From CAVVYA01 sp963752345 (GTDB taxonomy: Bacteria > Pseudomonadota > Alphaproteobacteria > SMXQ01): a stretch of DNA of 64,000 bases. Of the stretch, positions 1-8,862 are shown piece after piece. Below the pieces are notes generated by a model that saw nothing but the letters and a program-made list of their open reading frames with translations, had not been told where the DNA came from and did not search any database. Position 1 is the stretch's first letter. Each line of letters begins with the position of its first letter. Made by a program: the position numbers and the translations under genes. The stretch is from positions 165,399 through 229,398 of the forward strand of contig CAVVYA010000013.1 of the NCBI GenBank assembly GCA_963752345.1. Reading direction: 5' to 3'.

Positions 1-440
1 GGTCTTTGGACCTTCGCATGATAGTGCCGCGTGCGACCGGGATACAGAGCCGGCACGATCGTCGAGAATTGCCAGTGGCCCGTATCGTCCGTGAACTGGT
101 GGCCTCTCAGCTTGAACCCGTCATTGTCGTAATGGCCGTTTTCATCCGCGTGCCATAGCTCCACGAGGGCCGCGCGAACCGGGCGGCAGGCGGCATCGAG
201 GACAAAACCCGACAGCACGATCTTGGTGCCATTCGGAGCATCGCCGGCGAAGTCGTTCCGCAGGGGCGTATTCGGCTTGAAGAACGGTCCTTCTGATTGA
301 GACAGCGTCGGTCGATGATCGTCGCCGCAAGACGGCGTGAGCTCCGCTGGAACCCGTGACTGCGGGAAAGCGGAGGTTGCCGCCAGCGCCGAGCCCGCGA
401 CGAATCCGCTCAGAACCGCGCGTCGTGATGCCACTTTCAT
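1..440 (-). CDS. Intradiol ring-cleavage dioxygenase family protein (partial, C-terminus beyond window)
   Basis: The minus-strand reading frame starts at the ATG at 440-438 and runs off the left edge. The start is supported by AAGGAG six bases upstream. The N-terminus (MKVASRRAVLSGFVAGSALA) has an RR pair and a hydrophobic stretch, so export is likely, possibly by Tat. After it come SEGPFF, a segment LVELWHADENGHY and YPGRTRHYHAKV. In protocatechuate and catechol 1,2-dioxygenase-like proteins such segments carry the first Tyr ligand region and the Tyr-x-x-x-His-x-His Fe(III) ligands. The family opens aromatic diols between the hydroxyls. Exported members are common in Proteobacteria and their substrates are mostly unknown. 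It is divergent from a solute receptor gene, which fits uptake and breakdown of an organic acid or aromatic. Family is fairly sure; substrate is not. Confidence 0.8.
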   Translation of the reverse strand, partial: MKVASRRAVLSGFVAGSALAATSAFPQSRVPAELTPSCGDDHRPTLSQSEGPFFKPNTPLRNDFAGDAPNGTKIVLSGFVLDAACRPVRAALVELWHADENGHYDNDGFKLRGHQFTDDTGHWQFSTIVPALYPGRTRHYHAKVQR

Positions 441-747
441 GGTGCTCTCCTTTCTGGAACGACCGGCTCTCTGCTTACGCAATAAATCGGCGTGATCGGC
501 ATCCCATGCAACGCCGGAGATTTCACCGTGGTCCGGCCTCTCCTAGAAGTGAACAGATTCGCGTGCCCTGATCTCCTGGCCACAGATCTACTCACTCACC
601 TCGGGTTGCTTTGGGCATCATCGCCGCAAAACTGTCTTTATGCTGGGCACGATCCACCATAGGATCGTTACGCTTTAAAAGTCTGCCGCCCAGCCGGCAC
701 AGAACGTTTCGGGTCAACCGATGACGGCAAGAACAGGGAAGACACGC
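441..747. other. Intergenic region between divergent genes
   Basis: About 300 bases separate the dioxygenase start and the receptor start. I see the ribosome-binding site of the dioxygenase at its left end and GGGAAG just before the receptor start at its right end. No convincing sigma70 pair or operator could be picked out by eye. Promoters for both genes must lie here. Confidence 0.4.
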
Positions 748-1749
748 ATGAAACCTGCCACGATTGCGACTGCGGTGGCGCTCGTTGCCATGACGCATGC
801 TCTAACACCCGCCATAGCGGATGATTTCTATGCCGGCAAACGGCTGTCCATTGTTGCCGGCTTTGCGCCGGGTGGTGGTTACAACTCCTATGCGCGCGTG
901 CTGTCGCGCCATATCGGCCGGCATGTCGCAGGCAATCCGACAACCATCGTTCAGAACATGCCGGGCGCCGGCAGCCTGACTGCCGTGAAGCACCTCTATA
1001 CCACCGCTCCGCAAGACGGGACGGTCATGGCGATCTTCAATGGCGCGCTGATCCAGCAAGCCCTTTCCAACCCGGAACTCGGCGTCGATTTCACGAAGAT
1101 GCGCTTCGTGGGCAGCGCAAGCGGCCTGCCGCTCCTGTGCTACGCCTGGCATGCGACGGGCATCAAGACACTCGACGATTTACGCACCAAGGAATTCATC
1201 ATCGGCTCGTCCAGCAAAGGCTCCAGCTCCTATATCGGCGGAGCCTTGCTGAAATCCATGCTGCGCGCGCCGGTCAAAGTGGTGCTCGGCTATCCCGGCA
1301 CGGCGGAGACGCTGATCGCCATAGAGCGCGGCGAACTGCATGGCGATTGCGGCGCCTGGACAAACATCTCGCCAGACTGGCTGGCCAACAACAAGGTGAC
1401 GCCGATCGTTCGGTTTTCGCGCTCAGTCGGCACCGGCATGCCGGACATTCCGCACATCGCCGACGTCGTGAAGACCGAGGAGGAGCGGCAAATCATCGCG
1501 CTGGTTGCCTCGCCCTACGAAATGGGCCGCCTCTTCATCATGGGGCCGGACGTGCCGCCCGACCGGCTCGCGACCCTGCGCGCCGGCTTCAACGCCACCC
1601 TCAAGGATCCCGACTTTCTGGCCGACGTGGAAAAGGCGCGGCTCGAGGTGATCGGCCCGATGACGGGCGAGCAGGTCGAGGCCGGCGTCCGGGAGCTCTA
1701 CGGCACGTCCAAGGACATCGTGGTCAAGGCGATGAAGGCCATAGAATAG
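748..1749 (+). CDS. TTT-family (Bug/TctC) solute receptor
   Basis: Periplasmic substrate-binding protein of the tripartite tricarboxylate transporter type. I chose the ATG at 748 because it gives a clean signal peptide (MKPATIATAVALVAMTHALT..AIA, residues 1-24) and follows GGGAAG; the ATG at 721 would add nine residues before it. Mature protein has the family signatures SIVAGFAPGGGYNSYAR near the N-terminus (phosphate-like loop), IVQNMPGAGSLTA and QDGTVMAIFNGA. Length 333 residues is normal. No TctA or TctB membrane partner lies nearby, so it is an orphan receptor, which is common in such genomes. It is 1.0 kb from a dioxygenase gene in the opposite direction and has a paralogue at 29,238-30,276. 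Confidence 0.85.
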   Translation: MKPATIATAVALVAMTHALTPAIADDFYAGKRLSIVAGFAPGGGYNSYARVLSRHIGRHVAGNPTTIVQNMPGAGSLTAVKHLYTTAPQDGTVMAIFNGALIQQALSNPELGVDFTKMRFVGSASGLPLLCYAWHATGIKTLDDLRTKEFIIGSSSKGSSSYIGGALLKSMLRAPVKVVLGYPGTAETLIAIERGELHGDCGAWTNISPDWLANNKVTPIVRFSRSVGTGMPDIPHIADVVKTEEERQIIALVASPYEMGRLFIMGPDVPPDRLATLRAGFNATLKDPDFLADVEKARLEVIGPMTGEQVEAGVRELYGTSKDIVVKAMKAIE

Positions 1750-1782
1750 CGAAGCCCTGCCCGGAAACGATCACGCGATAAG

Positions 1783-1859
1783 TGGCGTCCCCGGCGGGAT
1801 TCGAACCCACGGCCCCGAGATTAGGAATCTCGTGCTCTATCCTGCTGAGCTACGGGGAC
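1783..1859 (-). tRNA. tRNA-Arg (anticodon CCT)
   Basis: The reverse complement folds into a full cloverleaf. Acceptor GTCCCCG pairs with CGGGGAC, the anticodon arm is CGAGA-TTCCTAA-TCTCG, and the T loop TTCGAAT sits on a GTGGG/CCCGC stem. The 3' CCA is encoded. Loop TTCCTAA gives anticodon CCT, reading AGG. Confidence 0.95.
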
Positions 1860-1870
1860 ACTGGCGGCGA

Positions 1871-1899
1871 AGATAACCCGGCCCGGCCTTCCCGGGCAA
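1871..1899 (-). promoter_or_regulatory. Possible sigma70 promoter of tRNA-Arg
   Basis: On the minus strand TTGCCC and TTATCT are separated by exactly 17 bases and lie 12 bases upstream of the tRNA. The -35 matches four of six consensus bases and the -10 fewer, so this is a moderate candidate based on position. Confidence 0.35.
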
Positions 1900-1967
1900 C
1901 CGCAGGCTGGCTGCGGGTGAGATCGCTACCGTTGGGCGCGACGGCTTCGGCGCAGCAGAATCGAACT

Positions 1968-2501
1968 TCAGCGCAGCGGAATCGAGTACGTGAGGTCGAG
2001 CACTTCGACACCCGGGTTGTCGTCGTCGCCGAGTCCGGCATTCGACAGGTGATAGAACCGCAGGCCGACGCGCGAGCGGTTGTCGAAGCGGTAGGCGATG
2101 GTGATCGCGGAGCGGAATTCGATCGTGTGGCCGAGGTCCTTGCCGTCGCCTTCGCTGTAGGCGCCCACCGCGATGCTCGGCGTCAGCACCCAGCGGTTGC
2201 CGAAGAAGAAATCGGTGCCGAATCCGGCGTAGCCGTAGAGGCTGGCCTCGGTCGTCGCCATGGCGCCTATCATCGGCTGGAAGATCCACAGCCGCTTGCT
2301 GGACATCCATTCGATGCCGCCCGCCAACGCCTGATCGTCGTTATGGATGACGTCGAAATAGCCGAGACTGAGGGTGAGGAAGCTGGGGTCCTGGGCGATG
2401 GCGGCGCGTGGCGCAAAGCCGCCAACTCCACTGAACGCACCGATAGCGACCGCGGCGCCGGCGAGCAAACTCCGCCGCATCTGCGAGAGACTGACGCCCA
2501 C
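1968..2501 (-). CDS. PagL-like lipid A 3-O-deacylase (acyloxyacyl hydrolase family)
   Basis: Outer-membrane beta-barrel enzyme expected to remove the 3-linked acyl chain from lipid A. A signal peptide (MRRSLLAGAAVAIGAFSGVG) lies near the N-terminus, followed by alternating beta-strand segments ending in an aromatic-poor IPLR terminus. The catalytic segment RFYHLSNAGLGDDDNPGVE contains the His-x-Ser pair (H151, S153) and a downstream Glu (E166), as in the His-Ser-Glu triad of PagL. I chose the GTG at 2501 because AAGGGGG precedes it by six bases; the ATG at 2480 is an alternative, and an ATG upstream at 2534 lacks such a site. It stands alone downstream of pip. Confidence 0.75.
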   Translation of the reverse strand: MGVSLSQMRRSLLAGAAVAIGAFSGVGGFAPRAAIAQDPSFLTLSLGYFDVIHNDDQALAGGIEWMSSKRLWIFQPMIGAMATTEASLYGYAGFGTDFFFGNRWVLTPSIAVGAYSEGDGKDLGHTIEFRSAITIAYRFDNRSRVGLRFYHLSNAGLGDDDNPGVEVLDLTYSIPLR

Positions 2502-2622
2502 TGCAACCCCCTTTTCCCCTGGCGGGCGGTCCATCCTTCACGGTCGGTATCCGAGCCCGGCACGTTCATTCTACCGATCCGCCGGGCTTTGGGAAGTCCG
2601 GCGGCAAGGCAGAAACCGCCCG

Positions 2623-3600
2623 TCAGCCCGTCAGGCGCTTGAATTTTTCCGTGGCGGCGACCAGACCGCGCCGGATTCCTGGCTCGCTCGCCGCATGGCC
2701 GGCATCGGGCACGATGACATAGTCGACCCCGCCGTGGGCGCCCCAGCTATGGGAATGGGGCCAGGCGCGCACCAGTTCGTCGGCGGTGCGGATCGGGCAC
2801 ACGATGTCGTAGCGGCCCTGCACCACCACGGCTGGAACGGTCGCCAGACGGTGCACATTGGCGAGCAGCGCGTTCTCCGGCAGGAAGATGTCGTTGACGA
2901 AATAGTGCGCTTCGATGCGCGCCAGGCCGAGGGCCATGCGGTCGCGGCCGAAGGCGGCCACCGTCTCGGGCGACGGCAGCAGGGTCGAGCAGGCGCCCTC
3001 ATAGGTGCTCCAGGCGCGCGCCGCCGGCATATGGACGGCCGGGTCGGGATCGGTCAGGCGGCGATGATAGTTGCGCAACAGGTCGCCGCGCTCATGCTCC
3101 GGCAGATGGCCGGCGAACCTGCGCCAGGCTTCCGGGAAGATCGTCCGCATCTCATAGAGGAACCAGTCGATCTCCCACTGGCGGCAGAGAAAGATGCCGC
3201 GCAGCACGAGCCCGATGCAGCGCTCGGGGTGGGCCTCGCCATAGGCGATGGCCAGGGTCGAGCCCCACGAGCCGCCGAACACCAGCCAGCGCTCGACGCC
3301 GAGATGCGCGCGCAACGTCTCCATGTCGGCGATCAGATGCGGCGTGGTGTTGTCGGTCAGCTCGCCGAGCGGCTCCGAACGTCCCGCGCCGCGTTGATCG
3401 AACACGATGATTCGGTAGTGCGTGGGATCGAAATAGCGCCGGTGGTCGGCGGTGGCGCCAGCGCCCGGACCACCATGCAGAAACACCGCCGGCACGCCTT
3501 TTGGATTGCCGGATTGTTCCCAATACATGCGATGGATCGGGTCGAGCTGGAGATAGCCGGATTGGTAGGGTTCGATGGACGGGAAATAGTCGACTGCCAT
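2623..3600 (-). CDS. pip: Proline iminopeptidase
   Basis: Cytosolic serine peptidase of the alpha/beta-hydrolase fold (family S33) that releases N-terminal proline from peptides. The oxyanion motif HGGPG is at residues 42-46, followed by the family hallmark DQRGAGRS. The nucleophile elbow GGSWGS has Ser111. The acid Asp is in QGRYDIVCP and the catalytic His in DAGHAAS near residue 300. Length 325 is typical (about 310-330). The gene is monocistronic, with the signal-bearing nuclease gene divergent about 100 bases away. The start MAVDYFPSIEPYQSG aligns with the usual start of the family. Confidence 0.92.
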   Translation of the reverse strand: MAVDYFPSIEPYQSGYLQLDPIHRMYWEQSGNPKGVPAVFLHGGPGAGATADHRRYFDPTHYRIIVFDQRGAGRSEPLGELTDNTTPHLIADMETLRAHLGVERWLVFGGSWGSTLAIAYGEAHPERCIGLVLRGIFLCRQWEIDWFLYEMRTIFPEAWRRFAGHLPEHERGDLLRNYHRRLTDPDPAVHMPAARAWSTYEGACSTLLPSPETVAAFGRDRMALGLARIEAHYFVNDIFLPENALLANVHRLATVPAVVVQGRYDIVCPIRTADELVRAWPHSHSWGAHGGVDYVIVPDAGHAASEPGIRRGLVAATEKFKRLTG

Positions 3601-3701
3601 GACCGCATCATACGGGGGCCGGATTTGAGCGCAAGATGGCGCCCCGCGCCTGTTGCGGCGCGCGGTTGGTGCGCTCGCCCGCAGTCTTCTATACTCCGCC
3701 C

Positions 3702-4487
3702 ATGATGATGCGGCGGCCAGCCCTGCTTTTTCTCATGGTCATGGGCCTCGTGGCGCCGGGCGCGACGCTCGCCTTTCCGTTGCCGGGCGAGGCGGCCGGC
3801 CGCGTGATCGAGGTCGTCGACGGCGACACGGTCAAGCTGGACAATGGGCGGGAGGTCCGCTTGGTCGGCATCCAGGCGCCGAAGCTGCCGCTCGGCCGGC
3901 GCGGTTTCGCCGTTTGGCCGCTTGCCGGCGAAGCCAAGGCAAAGCTCGAATCGCTGTTGGCCAGCAAGCCCGTAGCGTTGCACTTCGGCGGCGCACGGGA
4001 GGACCGCCACGGTCGCCTGTTGGCCCATCTCACGGGCGAAAACGGAACCGTATGGGCCCAGGGCGAGATGCTCAAAGCCGGCCTTGCCCGGGTCTACACG
4101 TTCGCCGACAACCGCGCCGTGGCGGCCGACATGCTGGCCCTCGAACGGGAGGCGCGGGCGGCCCGGCGCGGCATCTGGCGCGACCCCTATTACCGAATCC
4201 GCGAGCCCGAGGAAACTCGGCGCGACATTGAGACGTTTCAGATCGTCGAAGGACGTGTCCTGCAGGCGGCCATGACGCGCGATCGGGCCTATCTCAATTT
4301 CGGGCCGGATTACCGCACCGACTTCACCGTGGCGATTGCGCGGCGCGACCTCAAGCTCTTCGGGCGGGCGTTCGATGCCAAGGCGTTCGAAGGAAAAACC
4401 ATTCGCGTGCGTGGCTGGGTCAAGTCCCTCAACGGTCCGATGATCGAGGCAACCCATCCCGAACAGATCGAGGTGCTGACTCCATGA
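3702..4487 (+). CDS. Exported thermonuclease-like (SNase) domain protein
   Basis: Secreted or periplasmic protein with a staphylococcal-nuclease fold. The start at 3702 gives a signal peptide (MMMRRPALLFLMVMGLVAPG, about 24 residues). The SNase domain follows directly: VVDGDTVKL with the Asp pair D40/D42 and then VRLVGIQAP with Arg53, corresponding to Ca2+ and phosphate ligands. GGAREDRHGRLLAHL carries the usual second active-site Arg region, and RRGIW closes the domain. The C-terminal third (YLNFGPDYRTDFTVAI and IRVRGWV) resembles the OB-like extension often found in alphaproteobacterial members. The gene overlaps the start of the M48 protease reading frame by four bases (ATGA), so they are probably co-transcribed. 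Confidence 0.8.
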   Translation: MMMRRPALLFLMVMGLVAPGATLAFPLPGEAAGRVIEVVDGDTVKLDNGREVRLVGIQAPKLPLGRRGFAVWPLAGEAKAKLESLLASKPVALHFGGAREDRHGRLLAHLTGENGTVWAQGEMLKAGLARVYTFADNRAVAADMLALEREARAARRGIWRDPYYRIREPEETRRDIETFQIVEGRVLQAAMTRDRAYLNFGPDYRTDFTVAIARRDLKLFGRAFDAKAFEGKTIRVRGWVKSLNGPMIEATHPEQIEVLTP

Positions 4488-6022
4488 CCATGACCAGAGC
4501 CACGACCCAGGTTCCTGCCACGCTTTTCACGGGACGCCGCGTCCGCCGTGCGCTGGCCGCCGCCGCTGATCGCCCTCGCCGCCGCCCTGGCTCGCCGCCT
4601 GCGAGACCAATCCGGCAACCGGCGAGCGCATGTTCTCGCTGATGTCGCCGCGAGAGGAGCAGAAGATCGGCGCGGCAGGAAAGCATCCCAAGGCGGTCGC
4701 AGGAATTCGGCGGCCTCTACAAGCGACCCGAGCTGACGCGCTACATCGACAGCATCGGCCAACTGCTGGCGCGCACGACGGAGACGCCCAACCAGAAATT
4801 CACCTTCGTGGTGATCGATTCGGATGTCGTCAACGCCTTCGCCCTGCCCGGCGGCTATGTCCATGTCACGCGCGGCCTGCTGGCGCTTGGCTAACAACGA
4901 GGCCGAGGCCGCCGGCGTCATCGCCCACGAGATCGGGCATGTGGTGGCGCGCCACGGCGCGCAGCGCGTGACCGCGCGCGCAGCTCGGCGGCGGTGTCGG
5001 CGCGGTGCTCGGCGCCTTCTGGGCGGCGACATCGGCGCGCAGGTCGGCCAAGCTCGGCGCCGGCGCCTGCGTCGCCGCCTTTTCGCGCGAGCAGGAATTT
5101 GAGGCCGACAGCCTCGGCGTGCGCTACCTCCGGCGCGCCGGGTTCGATCCCGAGGCCGAGGCCGAGTTTCTCGCCAACCTGAGGCGCATTCCGCGCTCGA
5201 AACCAGGATCGCCGGCGCCAAGGATCCGGCGGCCTCGACATCATGTGCCACACACCCGCGCACGCCGGACCGCGTGCGCGCGGCGATCAAAGAAGCGGGC
5301 GCCGGCGGGCCGGTGAAGGATCCGATCGAAGGCCGCGACATCTATCTGCGCAAGATCGACGGCTTGATCTACGGCGATTCCCCGAACAATGGATTCGTGC
5401 GCGGCAACCGCTTTGCCCATCCGGTGCTGCAACTCGGCTTCGAAGTGCCGCAAGGTTTCAAGCTGATCAATCAGCCCGAGCAGGTGGCGGCCAAGGGACC
5501 GGACGGCTCGACCATCGTGTTCGCGCAAGCCGAGCGCGAATCTGCCGCCCGCAGAGTATCTGCAGAAGATGAGCGTCGGCGACGCGGCAGCTCAGCAATA
5601 TCCAGCGGACGACGGTCAATGGCATGGAAGCGGCGACCGGCGCGGTGCGCGGCAATACCCAGCAAGGACCGGTTGAGCTGCGCATCGTCGCCATCCGCTT
5701 CGATTCGAAGTCGCTCTATCAGTTCATCTCTCATGGCCCCGGCTCAGGTGCGAGCCAGGGCCAACGACGCTTCCGGCGCACGGTCAACAGCTTTCACCGC
5801 CTCTCGGCCCAGGAGCTCGCGTCGCTCAAGCCCCTGCGCATCCAGGTGGTGACGGTGCGGCCGGGCGACACGGTGCAGTCGCTCGCCGCGCGCAGCGCTT
5901 TCCCCGACTATAAGGTCGAGAGGTTCATGGTGCTGAACGGCCTGAAGCAGGGCGAGGCGTTACGGCCCGGGCAATTGATCAAGCTGGTCGTCGAGGGGAA
6001 CGCCGTGAAGCAGGCGGCGTAG
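4484..6022 (+). pseudogene. M48-family zinc metalloprotease lipoprotein, multiply frameshifted
   Basis: A recognisable M48 peptidase (BepA/YfgC-like, periplasmic outer-membrane quality control) is split over all three + frames. In order: a lipobox-like LAAC near 4600, FSLMSPREEQKIG, EFGGLYKRPELTRYIDSI, the zinc motif HEIGH (about 4928-4942), FSREQEFEADSLG with the third ligand Glu, VKDPIEGRDIYLRKIDG, then a C-terminal LysM-like stretch VTVRPGDTVQSLAARS to the TAG at 6022. At least five frame changes are needed; those that can be resolved (near 4592, 4670, 4888 and 4980) look like extra bases. The ATGA overlap with the upstream nuclease gene remains. Either a decayed gene or locally poor sequence. 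Confidence 0.8.
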
Positions 6023-6483
6023 ATAGTCGACGGTCTGATCGTAGATGCCGGGCGAATTGGATTCGCGCGGCCCGGCGACATTGATCACCACGCCCTCTTG
6101 AAGCGGGCGAGCCAGTTCAGCACATCGACCGGATCGGGTTCGCGCGTCAGATCCACGGTCAGCGTCGGCTTGCCCCAGTCCGCCGCGAGATTGATCGTAT
6201 GGCGGGTCCCGGAATCGAGCAGATGGGCATAGAGCACCAGCACGCCATCGGCGCCTTCCACGTTGAGCCGGGTGCGCTCGCCGTATTCCGCGTCGGCGGT
6301 CTCGACCAAGGGATAGTGATCGGGAATCGGGCCGTTCTCGGCGATACGGCCCTTCGGACACCAGCCGCCGCACGGAATGCCATAGGCCAGCGCCACATCG
6401 AGCGCGGCCCGATCGACGCCGGTCTGGCCGCCGGTGATGATCTTGCGCAGAAACCAGTTGCTCTCGCCGACCGGCTCTTCCAT
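5960..6483 (-). pseudogene. Putative molybdenum carrier protein, single frameshift
   Basis: Rossmann-like protein of the putative molybdenum carrier family (related to the SLOG/LOG superfamily). The N-terminus has the family signature KIITGGQTGVDRAALD, then GGWCPKGRIAENG and NVEGADGVLVLY. The frame ends at 6085, but the next frame continues with the conserved VVINVAGPRESNSPGIYDQT, so a ±1 shift lies near 6090-6100. The full gene then ends at 5960, overlapping the 3' end of the M48 gene on the other strand by about 60 bases. Its start overlaps the DUF1491 stop as TGATG, so the two form an operon. The cellular role of the family is not well established. Confidence 0.75.
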
Positions 6484-6827
6484 CAGATCACCTGACCGTC
6501 CGGCTGGTAGCGACCCTGGGCATCTTCGATCGCCAGGATCCAGATGTCCGGGTCGAATTCCCTCTGGCGTTTGAGATAGGCGTCCGCATCCGTTTCACTG
6601 ACCGGCGTATCGCCGGTGGCGCGCAGCCAGATGCGACGTCCGTCCTTGTCGTAGCCGCGCGCCAGCACGAGGAAATTCCCAGCGCCGCGGTCGAGCTTGA
6701 TCAGGATGGCGCCGGCATCCGGATCGCCGCGGCGCTCGACGATGAAAGGGATGGTGGCGCGGTCGCACAGACGCAACTGTGCCTGCACCCAGATGCCGCT
6801 CCGCAGACGCGCTTCATCGAGGCTCAT
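6483..6827 (-). CDS. DUF1491 family protein
   Basis: Small (114 residues) alphaproteobacterial protein of unknown function. The family pattern is visible: LRSGIWVQAQLRLC at the N-terminus, a VERRGDPDAGAILIKL strand, and the C-terminal ETDADAYLKRQREFDPDIW. I chose the ATG at 6827 because it opens directly with MSLDEARLRSGIWVQ, as in relatives; upstream in-frame codons lead into the divergent gene. Its stop overlaps the start of the molybdenum-carrier-like gene. Confidence 0.82.
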   Translation of the reverse strand: MSLDEARLRSGIWVQAQLRLCDRATIPFIVERRGDPDAGAILIKLDRGAGNFLVLARGYDKDGRRIWLRATGDTPVSETDADAYLKRQREFDPDIWILAIEDAQGRYQPDGQVI

Positions 6828-6962
6828 CGGCCGCCGCCCAGACGACACGCGATTCTGGCGAGGCCGCGCCGGTGCGCAACGGCGATCAAATACCATGACG
6901 TCATCGACGGGCCCTCGCACCCGGGCGTTGAAATTCCGTCCAATCCAGCGCACTATAGCCCG

Positions 6963-7808
6963 ATGCGGCGCGTCTCCCAATCGGCAAAACCTCGCCTGCG
7001 CGGCGCCACCCCGCGCATTCCAGCGGCCTTGCTGGTCGCGCTCCTGCTCGGCATGGCGGGGCCTTGCCTCGCCGCGGACGGCGACATGGTGCGGCTGGCC
7101 GGCGGCACCTTCACCATGGGCAGCGATCGCGGCCTGGCCGACGAACGGCCGCCCCATGGCGTGACCTTGAAGCCGTTCTGGCTCGATCGCCGGCCAGTGA
7201 CCAATGCGGAATTCGCCGCCTTCCTGCAGCGCATCGGCGATACCAAGAACGACCGCGGTCAGCATCTGTTCGATTGGGATGACGGCGACGCACGGCTTCA
7301 CAAGGTTTCCGGGCAGTGGCGCGCCGACGTCGGATTCGAGGACCATCCCGTGATTAAATCCAGCTGGTACGGCGCGCGCGATTTCTGCGCGATGCAGGGC
7401 AAGCGCCTGCCGAGCGAAGCCGAATGGGAATTCGCCGCGCGCGGCCGCGAGGGACGCACCTACCCGTGGGGCGATGCGCCACCCAGCCCGGCGCGGGCGC
7501 GCTACGGCGTCGGCTACGGCCAGACCGTGGCCGTGGGGTCCTTGCCCGACGGCGCCACGCCCGACGGCGTGCTCGACATGACCGGCAATGTGCATCAATG
7601 GACCGCGAGCATCGCCGCGCCCTATCCTTACCGTGCCGATGACGGGCGCGAGGATCCGGACCGTTTCGCCGATCGGGTGACGCGCGGTGGCGCCGCCGAC
7701 ACGCGCGCCGAGACGTTGCGCAACACATGGCGCGGCGCCAGCGTATCGCGCGGATCGCGCGGCGGACATCACAATATCGGTTTCCGCTGCGCGCGAGACG
7801 CGGAGTAG
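6963..7808 (+). CDS. Formylglycine-generating-enzyme-like (SUMF1 fold) exported protein, catalytic Cys pair absent
   Basis: A 281-residue protein with an N-terminal signal peptide (hydrophobic PAALLVALLLGMAGPCLA) followed by a complete SUMF1/FGE-sulfatase domain. Family blocks in order: MVRLAGGTFTMGSD, PVTNAEFAAFL, HPVIKSSWYGARDFCAMQG, RLPSEAEWEFAARG, YPWGD, VLDMTGNVHQWTAS, RVTRGGA and NIGFRCAR. True formylglycine-generating enzymes have two Cys in the block after the RGG motif; here that block reads GGAADTRAETLRNTWRG with no Cys. It is therefore unlikely to convert sulfatase Cys to formylglycine and belongs to the broad non-catalytic or differently acting group. It stands alone, divergent from DUF1491. 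Confidence 0.82.
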   Translation: MRRVSQSAKPRLRGATPRIPAALLVALLLGMAGPCLAADGDMVRLAGGTFTMGSDRGLADERPPHGVTLKPFWLDRRPVTNAEFAAFLQRIGDTKNDRGQHLFDWDDGDARLHKVSGQWRADVGFEDHPVIKSSWYGARDFCAMQGKRLPSEAEWEFAARGREGRTYPWGDAPPSPARARYGVGYGQTVAVGSLPDGATPDGVLDMTGNVHQWTASIAAPYPYRADDGREDPDRFADRVTRGGAADTRAETLRNTWRGASVSRGSRGGHHNIGFRCARDAE

Positions 7809-7958
7809 AGACGCGCGCGACTCGGCCTGAGTTCGCGGCGGGTCTCAGCTCACCAGTGCTGGAACTCCCTGCCCTCGATGGGGCAAGGAAATGAAGGTCT
7901 CCAATCGACGATCGCATTCGACAATGAAGAGCCGCGCCGCTTCGACAGGTCGTCGCTT

Positions 7959-8789
7959 TCACGCCTCGATGACATCGACCATTTGGCCGCGTGCGTCGAA
8001 GCAGGCGGCGGCCAGCTTGCCGCCGAATCCGGCGCCGCCGTCGACCGTGGTGGTGTAGCGCCCCGAGGTGATGGTGCCCGCGATGGTCTTGCCGGCCCGC
8101 TCGCGGGCGAAGCCGCGCACCACGCGCGCGTAGCCGTCGTAGGGCGTGGAGACCGGCAATTCCAACATCGCGAAGCCGGCGCTGCCCCACCACAGACTGT
8201 CGATCTGCGCCGCCAGCGGCAGGCTGGGATCGACACCGGCGCTGACGAACAGCAGCTTTCCATCGTCGGTAAAGGCGGCGCGCATCAGCGCCGCCATGAG
8301 ATCCGCATGGCCCGGCGAGGCGTTCATGGCCTGGCGCAGCTTCTGGGTCCATTTGGTGATGGCGATCGCGCCCTGGCGCGCCACGGCGAGGCCTTCATCG
8401 GCGGTGCCGCCGTAGGCCGCGAGCGTCGTGCCGACGCCCTGAGCCAGCGTCCAATTGAGAACCTCGGTCGGACTGGTGGCGAACTGCAGCTGCAGCAGCT
8501 TCTGCCACATCTCCTCCTGGCAGCCGCGCAGGAACACCACGTCGGCCGCGAACATGCGGGGCTGGGCAATGAACCAGCGGCGAAAATCGATCAGTTGATC
8601 GAGCGTGGCGCGCACCTCGGCGCCGCGCCCGAGATAATTGCCGAGATAGACGATGCGGTCGCCCTGGTTCAGCCGTTGCGCGAGCAGGTCGTGCAGAGCC
8701 GCCAAACGGTCCGCTTCGCCATGAATGGAAGCAATAGCCCAGATGCGACGCGAACGCCGCAGGGTCGCAAAGACGGTTGGCTCAGCCAT
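7959..8789 (-). CDS. Metallophosphoesterase-fold protein with degenerate metal-binding motifs
   Basis: The overall layout is that of a calcineurin-like (PPP-type) phosphatase, but all three metal motifs are altered. The usual GDIHG is ASIHG, GDYIDRG is GNYLGRG and GNHE is GCQE, so most Asp, Asn and His ligands are lost. The C-terminal half has FVSAGVDPSLPL and an ending GGKLAAACFD that resemble the later strands of the fold. I chose the ATG at 8789 because GAGG lies five bases upstream; a GTG at 8804 is possible. Probably a catalytically dead or repurposed member. No partner is obvious in the neighbourhood, although it lies just downstream of carD on the same strand. Confidence 0.65.
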   Translation of the reverse strand: MAEPTVFATLRRSRRIWAIASIHGEADRLAALHDLLAQRLNQGDRIVYLGNYLGRGAEVRATLDQLIDFRRWFIAQPRMFAADVVFLRGCQEEMWQKLLQLQFATSPTEVLNWTLAQGVGTTLAAYGGTADEGLAVARQGAIAITKWTQKLRQAMNASPGHADLMAALMRAAFTDDGKLLFVSAGVDPSLPLAAQIDSLWWGSAGFAMLELPVSTPYDGYARVVRGFARERAGKTIAGTITSGRYTTTVDGGAGFGGKLAAACFDARGQMVDVIEA

Positions 8790-8862
8790 CAATCCTCGAG
8801 GCACGCGCGGGGGATGAGCGCGATGATCGTCCCCGCCGCCAGGAACATCCGGACGGCTGGGC

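Noticed and set aside
1782..2642. Long + strand open frame through tRNA-Arg and the PagL-like gene
   Set aside because: It reads through a clear tRNA and is antisense to a recognisable enzyme; typical of GC-rich shadow frames.
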